Below, in pieces: positions 24,929 through 38,900 of a stretch of 64,000 bases of DNA. The position numbers were made by a program, and so were the translations under genes. Each line of letters opens with the position of its first letter. The stretch's first letter is position 1. This stretch comes from Omphiscola glabra. Taxonomy: Eukaryota > Mollusca > Gastropoda > Lymnaeidae. The DNA is taken from assembly GCA_964017045.1 (NCBI GenBank), contig OZ024802.1:6432413-6496412 (forward strand). Reading direction: 5' to 3'. A model generated the notes under the pieces. That model saw nothing but the letters and a program-made list of their open reading frames with translations. It searched no databases and had not been told where the DNA came from.

Positions 24929-25095
24929 CAGTGGCGTAGTGAGGGAGGGGCAAGGGGGGCATCATGCCCCGGGCGCTACTCACAAAGGGGCGCCAATTGG
25001 TATATTTTACAATAATATTGTATGGTTTTCGAATAGGGGGGGGGCGCTAAAAAGGTATTGTGCCCCGGGCGCGAGTAAAGCTCACTACGCCACCG
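24929..25095. mobile_element. hAT-type MITE with perfect 8-bp TSD (copy B)
   Basis: Starts cagtggcgtag and ends ctacgccaccg. Target duplication caatacac at 24921-24928 and 25096-25103. Its interior matches copy A in reverse orientation (attgtgccccgggcgcgag, cgaataggg). 167 bp. Confidence 0.9.
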
Positions 25096-25103
25096 CAATA
25101 CAC

Positions 25104-26589
25104 ATGTAACAATAGTAACATAATACAAATTCATATTATTATTTATCGATATCAATTAACCTACATTTACACGGCTGAATTTTAAAATATTTGTGCATTG
25201 TATTGTTTTTTTTTTTTTAAACCGATTGATAAATATTTCTGTAATAGTATTCAGTTGCGTTATGTGATAGCAGTTTTTAACACTTAACGGACAGATGTAA
25301 TCGTTGTTAAATTAACACTAAAGGACTACACCTTATTGTTTATTTTTATTTTTTTAAGAACAGATTTTTGTGAGGTCGCCAGCTGGAGTGGAAAATAAAA
25401 TTATTTTTATTTATTTTTTAAACATTTTGTTGCAATTTTCATTTTTAATCGCTGTCGTAAAGTTTGAATATATTATTTTTATATTTGATTCATTTAAATA
25501 TTCTGTGAGAGCGAGAAATCTATATTCAATATGTTTTCTTTTAGCCCATTTAATATGTATCGTGGTCGCGGGTTACTTTGTGTCTGTAAAATGGCGTCTG
25601 AGTCAAAATAACCTTGCGACCTGTGTGCTAGACCTACTCAGCTCATAATTTAGTTAGATGTTATCGTCTGTATTCTATTAATATTTCTTGTACAAATCAC
25701 ATTAGTCCCTTCTGGGTAGTTCAGGACCGGAAAATGTATTTTTTTTTAAAATAAAAAATATATATATATATTGCCATGACCATGCTTTTTTTAATGTTGG
25801 CTGCACTATTAATCAACTTATTTTTCCTAGCCTACATTCTATTTTATCAAATCTTTTTTTAAATTAAAAAGTTAATATTTCAAAAGCGTACGTCAGATTT
25901 ATAAAATAAAAGAGATTATACTTTATGATATCAGATATGCCTTTACCGGGGCCGTCCATTTATTTCGTCAACAAAATAAGGGGGAGGGGTGGACAAAGTT
26001 TGACAGTTGTTGGAAGGGGTGGGGGCGACAGAAAGTAGCGTCATCAATTCTATTGGGCTCATAATTTATTTAAAAATATATTTTAATAGTTGTAAAATTC
26101 GTAATATATCAAATGATCAGATCAGCGCGGACTACACGTTATTGGGCCTAAGAAATTACCACCTGCTCCACAGAGAGGAGATGGCAATTATTGCACTAAG
26201 AGAAATTGCTGGTATTTTAAGCGCTGAATAGTCAGACTAAAGGATGATCTGAGCCGGTTCTCTAATAGTATTATTATGACTGGTTGCTATTCCAACGATA
26301 CAAATGAATGACTAAAAACCAGTCGTAGACTTAAAATTGACTTCCGGTGTTAACAAGTTTATTTGCATTCACTTATAATTCGCTTTCAAATACAGAAAAT
26401 TATGTCGTGATCTATGACGTCTCAAATTCGTACATTTAAATACTTTTTGACTGTCAATCCAACCAATATATTATATTTAATAATACACCAACCTCTCTCC
26501 ACACTAGATCTATACTATGTCCATAACTCCTTAAATTATAATATATGGATACATTATAATTATATTCAGAATTTATTCTTTTCTTTCAG
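25104..26589. other. AT-rich stretch upstream of the first twitchin coding exon
   Basis: Presumably intron of the 5' UTR, since 26589 is a splice acceptor. No noncoding first exon, TATA box or MEF2-type site could be fixed with confidence. Confidence 0.45.
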
Positions 26590-26618
26590 CTTCGAGCTAG
26601 ACCTTACTTACCAGCAAC
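26590..26618 (+). other. 5' UTR part of the first coding exon
   Basis: A pyrimidine-rich acceptor (ttcttttctttcag) ends at 26589, so the exon holding the start codon begins with 29 nt of untranslated sequence. At least one noncoding exon and the promoter must therefore lie upstream; I could not identify either. The ATG context is caacATGGGG, with a purine-poor -3 position but G at +4. Confidence 0.7.
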
Positions 26619-26931
26619 ATGGGGGTGGGCGATGACGTTGCGCCCCGTTTTACTCAAAAGCCCGCACTCAGACAGGAAGACAATGGCCAGAAACTTGTGT
26701 TCCATTGTGTCCTGGAAGCTTCTCCCAAACCAGATATCGCTTGGTTTATGGGGACAACACCTCTTCAAGACACAGACAGAACTCGTATGAGGACAGAGCC
26801 AGCAGGTGGATCAGCATTCAACGTGATCCTGGAGATACTGGGAGTAGCACAGAGTGATGCAGGGACATACAAAGTAGTAGCAAAGAACAGGCTCGGAGAA
26901 GTGTCAGCATCAATCAATTTGAACTTTAGCG
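26619..26931 (+). CDS. twitchin exon 1: start codon and complete Ig1
   Basis: Encodes residues 1-104 plus one base (phase 1 end). The domain shows APRFTQKP, the B-strand Cys in LVFHC, the Trp in IAWFMG, the DAGTYKV motif and the closing INLNFSG strand. The donor is gcg|gttagt. A whole Ig domain in a single exon. The frame stops just inside the intron, which supports the donor. Confidence 0.88.
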
Positions 26932-29900
26932 GTTAGTTCAATATTTTTAGTTACCATATTTTTTTAAAATCCAAGATTATCCACTTAATCTGATTCTGAT
27001 TTTTATCATTGTCTCAGACTCAAATGAAAGTCAACTAAGTTGGCGATTATCAACAATTTTACTGTCAACTAAACTTGTTTCTTTTTGTGGTTGTACTTTC
27101 ATTTCTATTGATAAATAAATAAATTTGTGTTCTTAATTTTTAGATCACAAATTATGATTTTAATTTTTTATATATTAACACTATTGTTAATTTTATATAC
27201 ATTTTTAATTTTATATATATTTATATTTGCTCATTGTATTCCTAAACTTTGTTTCAGCAGCAGGTGGACAAAAACAGTAAGTTAATATTGTTAATGAAAA
27301 TCAAAACTAAAAGATAGGTCAACTACAATTTTAAACTATTTTATTCTCCTAATATGTCTAATTTGTTTATCTATAGATGGATTGTTGTTTTTATTTTACA
27401 TGTACTGGAGATGAAGCTGACTTTAAAAAATGTGGGTGTACAGCTAGGATTATTTAGGTTATAGGCCTACTAGCATGAACAAAAATAGCCCTTAGGTCAG
27501 AGTAAAGTTTCAAATCACTTTGGAAAAAGACCCTTAATCATAAAATCAACTCTTAATGTTAACTAGATACAGTGATGATCTGAATTCTGTTGAACTTTGA
27601 ATGAATATTCAAATCCTTTCTAGACAAGAAGGAATAGCACCAAACTTTATACAGAAACCAGTCACTAGGCAAGAAAACAATGGCAAAAAACTATTGTTTG
27701 AATGTGCATTGACAGCAGACCCAGCCCCTGCAATCACATGGTATAAGGATAATGCAGTCATCCAAGCTTCAGGTATTTGGACATACTTAAACTTGATCAC
27801 AAATTGACATAAGTATCAAGTCAGTGTTATTGTTATCATCATTGTTACAAAATGTGGTTAGCATTGTTGTTTAGCGTACTTCACTTTGATATGGTGTTTA
27901 TGATGGGGACTTTCGACGACTTAATTTTGGATCTGTATTGACTGATTGTTATTTTCAAAGGTGTTGTTTTAGTGTGTGAAAGTAAATGTTGTTTCAGATA
28001 CATTATCCCTGTTACATATTAATTCAGTTAAAGTTTTATCCTAATTTAATGACAAGTATCGTATGCTAGTTAAATCACACTAAAGTATTATTTTTACTTT
28101 TCTTTAGGTCGTTTCAATATTCGTGCTGAGCCTAGGGAGAACAAAACATACTTCCTTGTTCTTGAGATCAACGATGTTGCGGCTCAGGATGCAGGCAACT
28201 ACAAAGTGACAGCCAAAAACACTTTGGGAGAGAGCAATGCAACAATTAGGCTGAACTTTGACAGTGCGTACTGGCATGAACTCAGTAGTTTATTGTTTTG
28301 TTCATTTATGTGCTTCTCTTTGTGTTAAATAGTAGATAACATAGATTTCTGTCAAATTTAACCATTGCAAAAAAAAAATATTGCTTTATGAAATTGTAAT
28401 ATTTTTTGTTTGCACCAAAGAGCTTTTAGTGACAAAAATGTAATAAATTATTCTTAATAAAAAAATTGAACTATTTTATAAACTATAAATTTAAAAAAGT
28501 TAAATTTAAAAATGAGTGAATATTTTTGGGTGAGTTGCAATTTTATGTGGTTTTAAAAAACACATTGAAATTTCATAAATTAGCAATTGAACATTTTAAA
28601 TAACACAATAATTTTCACAGTATTTTCTGATTATTTAAAACTATAAAAAGGAGAAAGGTTTATAATGTTGGCTTATAAGTTTTGTGAGTAGCCTGTCAAC
28701 ATTATATACAATATCATCTCCGCTCTTATCATTTGCTTTTAACTGAAGTCTCGTATTAAAGATATTATGCTCACAAACTTCAACAGTTATCTTTGACATA
28801 TTTTCAAGCTTATGTCGATGAAAGGCGAATAAAGTTAATAAAGAAGGTTAGCAGTTCATGTCGCCAAATTTTATTTTAAAAATTCAAATAGATAAAAAAT
28901 TCATTTGGATCTACACTCATCTAATATAAAATACGCAGAAAATAATAATAAAAACAATGATAATTTGCTTACAAACAGATTTTCACCGAAAAAGAAATTA
29001 GTCTTAGTTGTTCAAAAGAAAGAAAGGGTTGAAAAGTGATGAGACATAAAATGAAATTGTCAACTTCAAATTAACATACTTCATTTTAAAGTTATTTTTA
29101 GCAACAAAAACTGTCTCCTGTAGTGTAACAGTTAACCCTTTGTCAGCTGTGAATTACTCAGTTTCTTTAAATGGCTATAAGTGTGGAGCTTTATTAAGGG
29201 ACAAATCAATATATTCTTTCAGGGCATTTCATTATTTGATGTTATGTTCTATTTATAGATTTAGAATTGATTGTGTTGTTGTTGTTGCTGTTGACTTTCA
29301 TCTCATGCTATGTGTTAAATTAGTGTTATGGTTCTCAATTTGTTGTATGGCATAATACATTTTAATGTTATTCAATGTTTATTTATTATTATTATTATGG
29401 GTAGTTTTCTATAGCATGGTACCCCAGCCTAGGGCTGGGCTCACCGCGCTGTACATGCAAATTAAAATGAACTTAAAAAATATAAATTAAAAACCAACCA
29501 TTCCATAACAATTTACATGTGAAGCCATGGACGGCACTCAGCAGCATCGTTTAACTTTCTCATCATCAACTATTTTGATAACTCCCCTCCATGTCCAATA
29601 AGTTGAGAACCATAAATTAGAAGTTCTAAAATTTTATCTCATGTGTCCATGGGCTTGACAATTTTTTAATTTTTTCTTATTTCTGAAAAAATATGATTAG
29701 AAGATATTTCTTCAACTCTTTTTTTTTTTACACAAAACAATTTCATTTTTGCTTGTGTCACTGTTATGCACATTATTAGTTGTTTCTGTGTTGCACATTA
29801 ACACACTATTACTTTAGGCTCAATGATCTCACAACAAGAAAACCTACAAGGCTCAAGGCCCCAGTTTGTTCAGAAGCCGACCATACGTCAGTCTGGCAAA

Positions 29901-32900
29901 TCTATAATCATTGAATGTCAGCTCACAGCTGCACCAGAGCCAACAATTATCTGGTCGCAGAATAATGTCCCTTTACAGCAATCTGGGCGCATAATCCAGA
30001 ATTTGAAATCTGATGGTCAAGTGCATTTTATTAGTCTTGAGATAACACAGGTGACCTTACAAGACAGTGGAGAGTATCGGGCTTTAGCCAGAAATGCACT
30101 GGGTGAAGCAACAGCAACTATAACTCTTAATTTTGAAGGTGAGAGCTGATTATGCCCCTTTCTTACAAACTTTAAATGAATTAATCTGTAGACGATCCAG
30201 AAAAAACACCAGTGGAAATGCTATAGGACGGAAATGCCATTCTACAATTTAATTTTTAAAATAAATATATAGGGCCTATTCACTGACGTCACATATAATT
30301 CTTGTTTTTAATTTGCTGTTGTTGGTTTTCACTGTGTTGTCTTTGCTTGTAGTTAGTTAACTTCAAAGTCAATCAAGTCATTGTGTTCTGCATGGTTTAT
30401 TGGAATTTATATTTTTTGTAATCAGTGTTTTATCAAAATCTTTGTCTAAAATTAATTTATTTTTGAAAAAAAAAATGATATACAGTAGCAAAGTTGTGTC
30501 ATGTCATTTCAAGGAAAAGCTAAAGAAAAATTAATTTATTCATGACCCTTGAGTTACAAGGTCAATAAAGATTAAATTTATAAATTGTTGAATACTTAAT
30601 TTATAAGAAAGCATACAGAAATTTTTAGATCCTAAAAGTAATATTTTTTTCTAATCCAAGTCACTATATTTGTCAAACTCTGACAATTAGTAATACAAAT
30701 TTATCAAATAAAAAGTGTACCAGTAGCCCTAGTTTGTTGACGCCACACAAACATTTTTGTTATTAACATTTTTCATCTCTTCCCACGGCTCCTATCCGTA
30801 CCATGATCTAGGCAGTAAAAAGCCACAGTAAGTATATTTTCTTTCTGTTTTCCACCACTGTTTTTTTTATGTATTAAAATAAGCTATCCTTTTTTTTTAG
30901 AAAACATATTTTTTTTTTGTCTTATTGTTTTGTAATAATTATACTGTCATAATACAAGTACATTTATTGGTTACTCATAAAAAAAAAATATAACAGAATT
31001 GTTAACACATGTTCAGCATCAGTTTCAGTTTTGCTATTATAAAATGACAGTTTAAAATATAGGCCTACATATTTTTAAAAATTATCAAATTCTAAAAATA
31101 TTAAATAATAAATGGCAGAGCATTCAAATGCCCCCTAGACTTTAGCTGGATGCCTATGTCATAGATTTCAGCCCTGTCCATAATCAATACCATGATATAA
31201 TAACTAAAATGACTTTATTTAACTTATGCAGAGGTCAGGATGGTAAAGCCCCTCACTTCACTCAAAAGCCCACCATCAAACAGCAACAGAACCTCCTGCT
31301 CATGACCTGTCTGCTGGAAGCTAAGCCAACACCACAGATCAGGTGGTTTAGAGACACAACAGAGATAGGAGATGGCGGTCGCTACTCCATCACCTTGCAG
31401 CGAGATGCAAGTGGCGCAGATCTCTACACTGTTGTGCTTCAGATAAAGGTCAATGCAACATTTCATAATTTAATGCAGTAAAAGCTCGGATTGGGAGCAA
31501 CTTGTTTTTGTGTGAATATTTCACGGAATGATTACAAAAATTGTTAATAAATTTAGACTTGCTAAATCTTGTGTCACATGATGATAACTGAGCCAATGGA
31601 TAGCTGTCTCTCACACTAGGTCACTGTTGGCACACCCCACTTGTATTGTCAACATCCAGGAACGATTTACTAGGCTGTAGCATTGTGGGCAATGAATTTG
31701 TTTAATGAAAATGCAATGTCACATTTCTGTGAACTCATTAAATGGGGACATAGTAAGAGTCATTGGTTATCCTCCTTGTTAAATTTGCACAAATAGAAAC
31801 AGACTCCATTGAGCCAAAATATAACTGTGATTTTCTTAGTGACAGTGAAATTAGTTTTACACACTAACCATTTTCCTCTCCGCTCTCTCCTAAAATTATC
31901 TTCCTTACATCAGCAACAATTACATTTAATAAATACATTTGAATACTTTATATTAAATAAAGATAATAAAAATTTATTTTTAATTAATCATTTTAAAATG
32001 AATATTTTTGGATTGTGGAATGAATTGATGGTAAATCTGTTTATAAGATGTGTCATGTGATTTTTAATAATGACTTTCTGCCGGCTTGTATTTTTTTTTT
32101 GTATAGAAGGATAAAGAATTATTAATTAGTTCAAAGAATCCACATTTTCTCCTAATAACAAGAATCACAGATATATAGACTATTATTTTACCTGGAAAAG
32201 ACCAAGCTAAGAACAAGCTGTTAACATCTGGAAAAGACTAAGTTAGTCCCAAACATATGTTCATCTCTGGACTAAGTTAATCCCAAACATATGTTCATCA
32301 CTGGACTAAGTTAATCCCAAACATATGTTCATCTCTGGACTAAGTTAATCCCAAACATATGTTCATCTCTGGACTAAGTTAATCCCAAACATATGTTCAT
32401 CTCTGGACTAAGTTAATCCCAAACATATGTTCATCACTGGACTAAGTTAATCCCAAACATCTGTTCATCACTGGACTAAGTTAATCCCAAACATATGTTC
32501 ATCACTGGACTAAGGTTAATCCCAAACATATGTTCATCTCTGGACTAAGTTAATCCCAAACATATGTTCATCTCTGGACTAAGTTAATCCCAAACATATG
32601 TTCATCTCTGGACTAAGTTAATCCCAAATATATGTTCATCTCTGGACTAAGTTAATCCCAAACATATGTTCATCTCTGGACTAAGTTAATCCCAAACATA
32701 TGTTCATCTCTGGACTAAGTTAATCCCAAACATATGTTCATCACTGGACTAAGTTAATCCCAAATATATGTTCATCTCTGGACTAAGTTAATCCCAAACA
32801 TATGTTCATCTCTGGACTAAGTTAATCCCAAACATATGTTCATCTCCGGACTAAGTTAATCCCAAACATATGTTCATCTCTGGACTAAGTTAATCCCAAA

Positions 32901-35900
32901 CATATGCTCATCTCTGGACTAAGTTAATCCCAAACATGTTCATATCTGGACTAAGTTAATCCCAAACATATGTTCATCTCTGGACTAAGTTAATCCCAAA
33001 CATATGTTCATCTCTGGAATTTAAATAATGTAAAAAAAAATGGGGTCAAACATATCAAAGCTATAATTCATGAATATTTCCACAATTTCTTAAAATCCTG
33101 AAATACATTTGTGTGACAGGACCCAGCCACAGAAGATGCAGGTACATACAAATGTACAGCAGCCAATGACTTGGGAGAATCTAATGCCAACATTACTCTG
33201 AACTTTCAAGGTAACTATTTCAAGTGAATCATTCTAAATATAAGAAAATGCTAAATTCTTCAACTATGGCTGGATGTTTTCTTTAAGAACTGAAAACTTA
33301 GAAAGCAATGATGTGTCATCTAGTGGGTTTTATTGCAAGGGATTTGTTAGACAAATGAGTTTTTTTCTAAAAATGCTGCTCCAGAATTGTTTCAGTTTGC
33401 TCCATTTGTCAGACATTTTGGTACAAATTAAATTGTAAAATCTTATATTTAATCAGATTTTGATGATTCATCTATTATTTATCACAGTGGGGGAAAGAGT
33501 GTATTTATGGTATTTTGTCAAAAATTAGAATCAATATCAATATGACATAAATAATGATTAAGGATAAATGAAGTAATAAAAATATGATATGTAAATTTAT
33601 ATTAAAATTCCTATGCACTCATGACAGTTCACGGCTCCTAAATATTCTGACTGTCTAGTGGTTCCCAAATGGTGCTCCTTGTACTCTTCTCTGGGGCTCT
33701 GTGTAACACCCCCCACCCCCCATAACACTACTCCTAAACCAAATGTAATTGTAAGGCACAGGGGCTTCCCTTGGGAACTGATTCCTTTTGTCTGTTTCAG
33801 GAGGAGAGAAACCGGGGAAACCCCCAGGTGGTATTGCTCCTACTTTCAAGGAAAAACCCAAAGTTGCTCAGGACGCCAGTGGCAAGAATATTGTCATTGA
33901 ATGTCAGTGCACTGCCAGCCCTAAGCCTGTCATAACTTGGTACAAAGGGACATCTGTCCTTACTGCCAGCACTAGGGTTATACCCACCATTGTAGAAAAT
34001 GGCGATGAGTATACCTTGAAGCTAGAAATAATTGTGAGTTTGACACCATTTGTTATTAGATATTACATAAGGCTGCGACTATTCGTACCCAGGTACCAGA
34101 TGTGAGAGGTTGGGATTAAAAAACGATTTAAAATATTATTGTTGGGTTTGTAAGACAAAATGAGATATCAAATGAAAGATAATTGAATGGGCTATACGTT
34201 TGTAAATTTAATTCTTCAGTTTAACTAAATAAACTACCACAAATGACATCCGAATACCATTGAGTCTAATGGGACCCGGGTGCAAATGGCGGCACTGCGT
34301 GTCCAGGTCCATTTAGACTAATGCTATTCGGATGTCATTTCACCCAACGTCTCACTTCTGGTACCTGGGTACGAATAGCCAGTTCGATTAAATAATAGTA
34401 GCGTTTGTAGGGGTTTTCAGCTCAAACAATTCAGGCTAATTAAAACTATATATTTTATGCTCGTATAAGAAGCACCACCAGAAATAACATACTTGCCTGT
34501 GTAAAATTTCAGAATTTCACAAAAGATGATGGTGGTCAGTATAAAGTAACAGCCAAAAATGATGTCGGAGAAGGAAATGCTAATATCACAATCAATCTGG
34601 AACCGTAAGTAAAACTACAGATCTATGAAGAAATGAGTTGCTTTGTAACTGTACATTTGAATGCTGGGAAGGAAATGTACATTTTATTGTAACAAACAGG
34701 ACTGGTTAAATGGGACAGCTTATAAGGCTTTTTGTTTTTTGTCTCATCAGGTCAAGATAGTCTGCTGCCTTTGTATATCTTTTTGACTTAAAGTGGGGAT
34801 TCTGAAATGAATGAATTATTAAGCACAAATTGTATTTATTAAAAGTTCATTTTTTTCTGCAGACCAAAAGAACCCCCACCTGTCCTACAAGGTAAGCCAA
34901 ACATTCGACTTGATGAGCCCAACCAAATGATCATCATAGAACAGGGTGTCCAGTCCTCAGTGCTACCCCAGGTCACATGGTATTATGGCAACCAACCTCT
35001 GAAAGCAGATGGCAGGTACAGGATAGAATTTCCACAAGAGAAAGGAATCTACTACCCTACATTACAGATCACCAATGTGAGTATTTCAGCCTAATGGGAA
35101 AGTTATAAATAGATGAGGATATTTTATGTGAATAAAAATGTATATTTTTGCAATGAAATTACAGGTAGAGACTTGAACCGAAATGGGCTTTTTTTAGAAA
35201 CACGAACACATTTTCTGGGAAAATATGAAGAAACTTTGTTTGTTGTTCTTTGAATTTGTAATATTATATTGTTATTCCTTGTATTTCTTGTATTTAATTA
35301 GCATTATTACAATAAGACTGCGATAATCCAGATGTCGAAAAATCCTGTCGAGCGAGAGTCGGAGTGTAATTTTTAGGGGAACTTTAAGACATTTTTCCAT
35401 AAATAATAACACGTAAAATACTAAATGTGATTTGAAAGGCCATGGGCATATTTTGTAACTTTTGACTTGTCTAGTCTTTCTTCTTCCCTTTCTTTCCAGT
35501 TTTCCAATAAAATAGTATTGTAAGATAAACTGATATTTTTATATTTATTTGACTGAACTGAAGATACATAAGTTTCACGATGGAATTTGAAAATCCAGAT
35601 AAGTCAATAATCAGGATGGGGGTCAAACAGCAATTATTTCTTGTTTTTAATGAACAATAACATTATAAATATTGCCTTGGTCATCTACAATTGTTTTGGA
35701 TGAACAATAACATTATAAATATTGCCTTGGTCATCTACAATTGTTTTGGAGTTTTAGAAACACTGAAATGACAATATGTGTCTTCGCAAATGACACAATA
35801 ATATATTTTAATTATTTTGGAACAGTTCAGTGAAAAGGATTCTGGCACCTACAAGCTGGTCGTTAAAACAAACGGAGGTGAAGCCACATCCACTGCAACA

Positions 35901-38900
35901 GTCAATGTCTCAGGTACAATTATACGATTTGTTATATTAATGTTACTACTTTACATAATTGTTTTTTATTGTTAGCAAAGTAATCAACCATAATCATAAA
36001 AAAATCATAAGTACAGTATTAAATAATCATGACCTTGTATGCATGATTAGAGCTGGTTATAATCTTTGTAACTTTTAAAAATGCAGCTTTGAAACCCAAA
36101 GTGAAGGGAGAAGCACCAAAGTTTATCCAGCAACTTGCACCAAAGGTTGGTTTAAGAATTTTCACTTTTTTTAAATTTTATATTTTTAATGAATTATTTT
36201 TTTTCTTCAAAAAATAGAAATGCCAATTAGTTCTTTAAAATCCTTATATATTCAAATTTAAACAAAATCCATTATTTTATAAAACACTTGTGATGGATCA
36301 TTTGTAGAAAATGTGCTTCTTAATTAAATTTGGTAATTAGTCAATGCAGTCTAGAAAAGTTTATTAAATAACAACCATTTTCCACAAAAATTAAAACCTT
36401 GTGGTTTCATTTTTTCACAAAAGTTAATATAGTTTGATTAACTTTTTTCTTATACCCCAAATCATAAGGAATAGAGTGGTTTTGTTACAGACTTTATAAG
36501 TTTCATTTTAGATTATTAACTTCTGTATAATAATTTACTTTTAAAAAATGATGAACATGTTCTGATGTGAGCCTCTTCCATGTTTAGTTCCTATATTATA
36601 TTAATAGCATAATCTGTGTTAAAGTTACATTTATAAACATTTAACTTTAAGTAAATAAATATTATTATATTTCTTTTGTCTTTTACAGAATGTCAATGAT
36701 GGAGACAAAGTCGAGTTTGTAGCCAAAGTTTCTGGTACAGAGCCCATAGAGGTCTTGTGGGCCAAGGATAAAAAGCCTCTCAAGAGTGGGGACATTTTTG
36801 GCATCTCCTATGACAAAGGTACAGCCAAGCTGAACATTTCAGAGGTGTTCCCTGAAGATTCAGGAGTTTACTCCATCGAGGTTAAAAACCAGTGGGGATC
36901 AGCAACATCATCTGCCAGCTTGCAGGTTAAAGGTCAGTGAACAAATATAATCATTACAGATCTTTAGCATGGAGAACAGATTAAAGAGATTTATTAGTTC
37001 ATGTGAGGGTCTAGTCCAACACTTACCACCCAGGAGTTTGTGGCTCCTTCACTTCATTAACTACGTTCATTTTTAAACAAAAACAACTGATTCTTACATT
37101 TCTATTAGTTAACTAACTCAGAATAATGAACAATGCAGATTTCTTTGAAATCACAATTTGTTGTGGACTGTGATGGGTTCCCTGGCCAGTAACTATTCAA
37201 CTCCCCCCAAAACTTCTGTTGCGTCTTCCTTTCTATAAATAGAATAACATATCTTTGCTTTATTCATTGTAAACACATTTTTTAAATCAATTCTATCTCA
37301 GCAAGAGAGAAAAACTAAAATTGGAACAGGGTATCTCAAATTCAATAGCAATAAACACAAAAGTTAAACTGACCAAAACTGGCAGAATTTTTAGTCAAAT
37401 TGAAAGTAAGACATAAATGGCCTTTCAGGTGCTAGTTTAATATCTTGAAATTGTTATAACCATCAACACTTTGATCAATTACAACATAGATGGGCTGCGT
37501 TACGATCCTTAATTTGTTTATGATTTTAGATATTTTTTTGCTTCGATGCAAAAGATTCCTAAATTCAGTTCTAAGGCAATCAGTTCAAGCTCATTCTAGT
37601 CTTATGTATATGATGATGTGATCATGCTTTGATGGCAGAAATATTTAACATTGGCAGGAAACAATAGCAAACTGTTTTCATAGCTTTAAAAACGTATGAG
37701 ATATCTATTATCAAATTTAAGAAATCTGCCTTTCATGATTAATAAATGAATAATGAAATTATTATTGTTATTACTATTACTCAAATCTTAGGCCTACCTG
37801 TGAAAAGTAATCATCAGCTTTTCTTTACCTGTTTGACATATATTTAACACTTTGACATATATTTAACACTTTGACATATATTTAACACTTTGACATATAT
37901 TTAACACTTTGACATATATTTAACACTTCATAATAATAAATCACTTCAGAACTGCCAGAAGAGAAACTACAGAATGACCAGAACAAGTCCAAGGATGCAA
38001 GCAAAACTGAAATTAAATCAGAACAGATTGAGGAATCAAAGATGGAGATTAGAACTCAGTCCAAAACTGTACGTTTCACTTTTTAAAAATAATGTTGGCT
38101 TTAAAAAAAAAATTGTTTAATTAAAAATTCTAAATTTTAGAATATTTTGATGATTAAAAAGAAAATTCATCATTATTTATCAATTATTCATTAATTCTGT
38201 TGATAATAATGATGATCCTAAATTTCAGTTGGCTTAGTTTGAATGGTTTGAAAAAAACCGCCAAAAAATATCATGCAGTGTTTTTCAACCCTATATCTCA
38301 TCCTCGTTTCTTTCAGAAACAAGAGACACGTAAGTCTTTTTGCACCCACTTGTTTGTGTATTTTTGGTCTGAGCTTTCATGAAATTTCCCTAGAAATATA
38401 GTAAGTTAGTGAAAGCATTGTATTCCCTTGAGTGAAAGCTAGTAGTTGTTTCAGTACGGTTTACACAGTGGTGATTTGACCGCTGCATCAAGAATGTTTC
38501 CACCTAGGCTACACCATGAAATGTGCAAATAATTCACTGGTTAATTGTTTTAAAAAGATGTTGTGAGTATCAGTCCTCCCTATTTGTATTCTATTTTATG
38601 TAAATGTTTGAGAAATTTAATGAACAACTTCTGGTGTTTTTCACACACAAGAACAACATGTCTCTTCTAGGCTGGTAAAAGAAAATGAATCTCTTCAATA
38701 GTATTTATTATAAATTATAGGAAAATTTGTATTTCTATTTTCAAAAAGTATTTTAAAGAATAGTAAACATAAGTTAAAGGAAATGGAAAAAACCCAAACA
38801 TTATACCATTATATTAGAAAACATTTTAGATCTAGATTTGTGGCCTTTGTTTGCTTTTGAACGCTGAAGTTGCATGATGTGCTACAAGAACTCCATTCAA

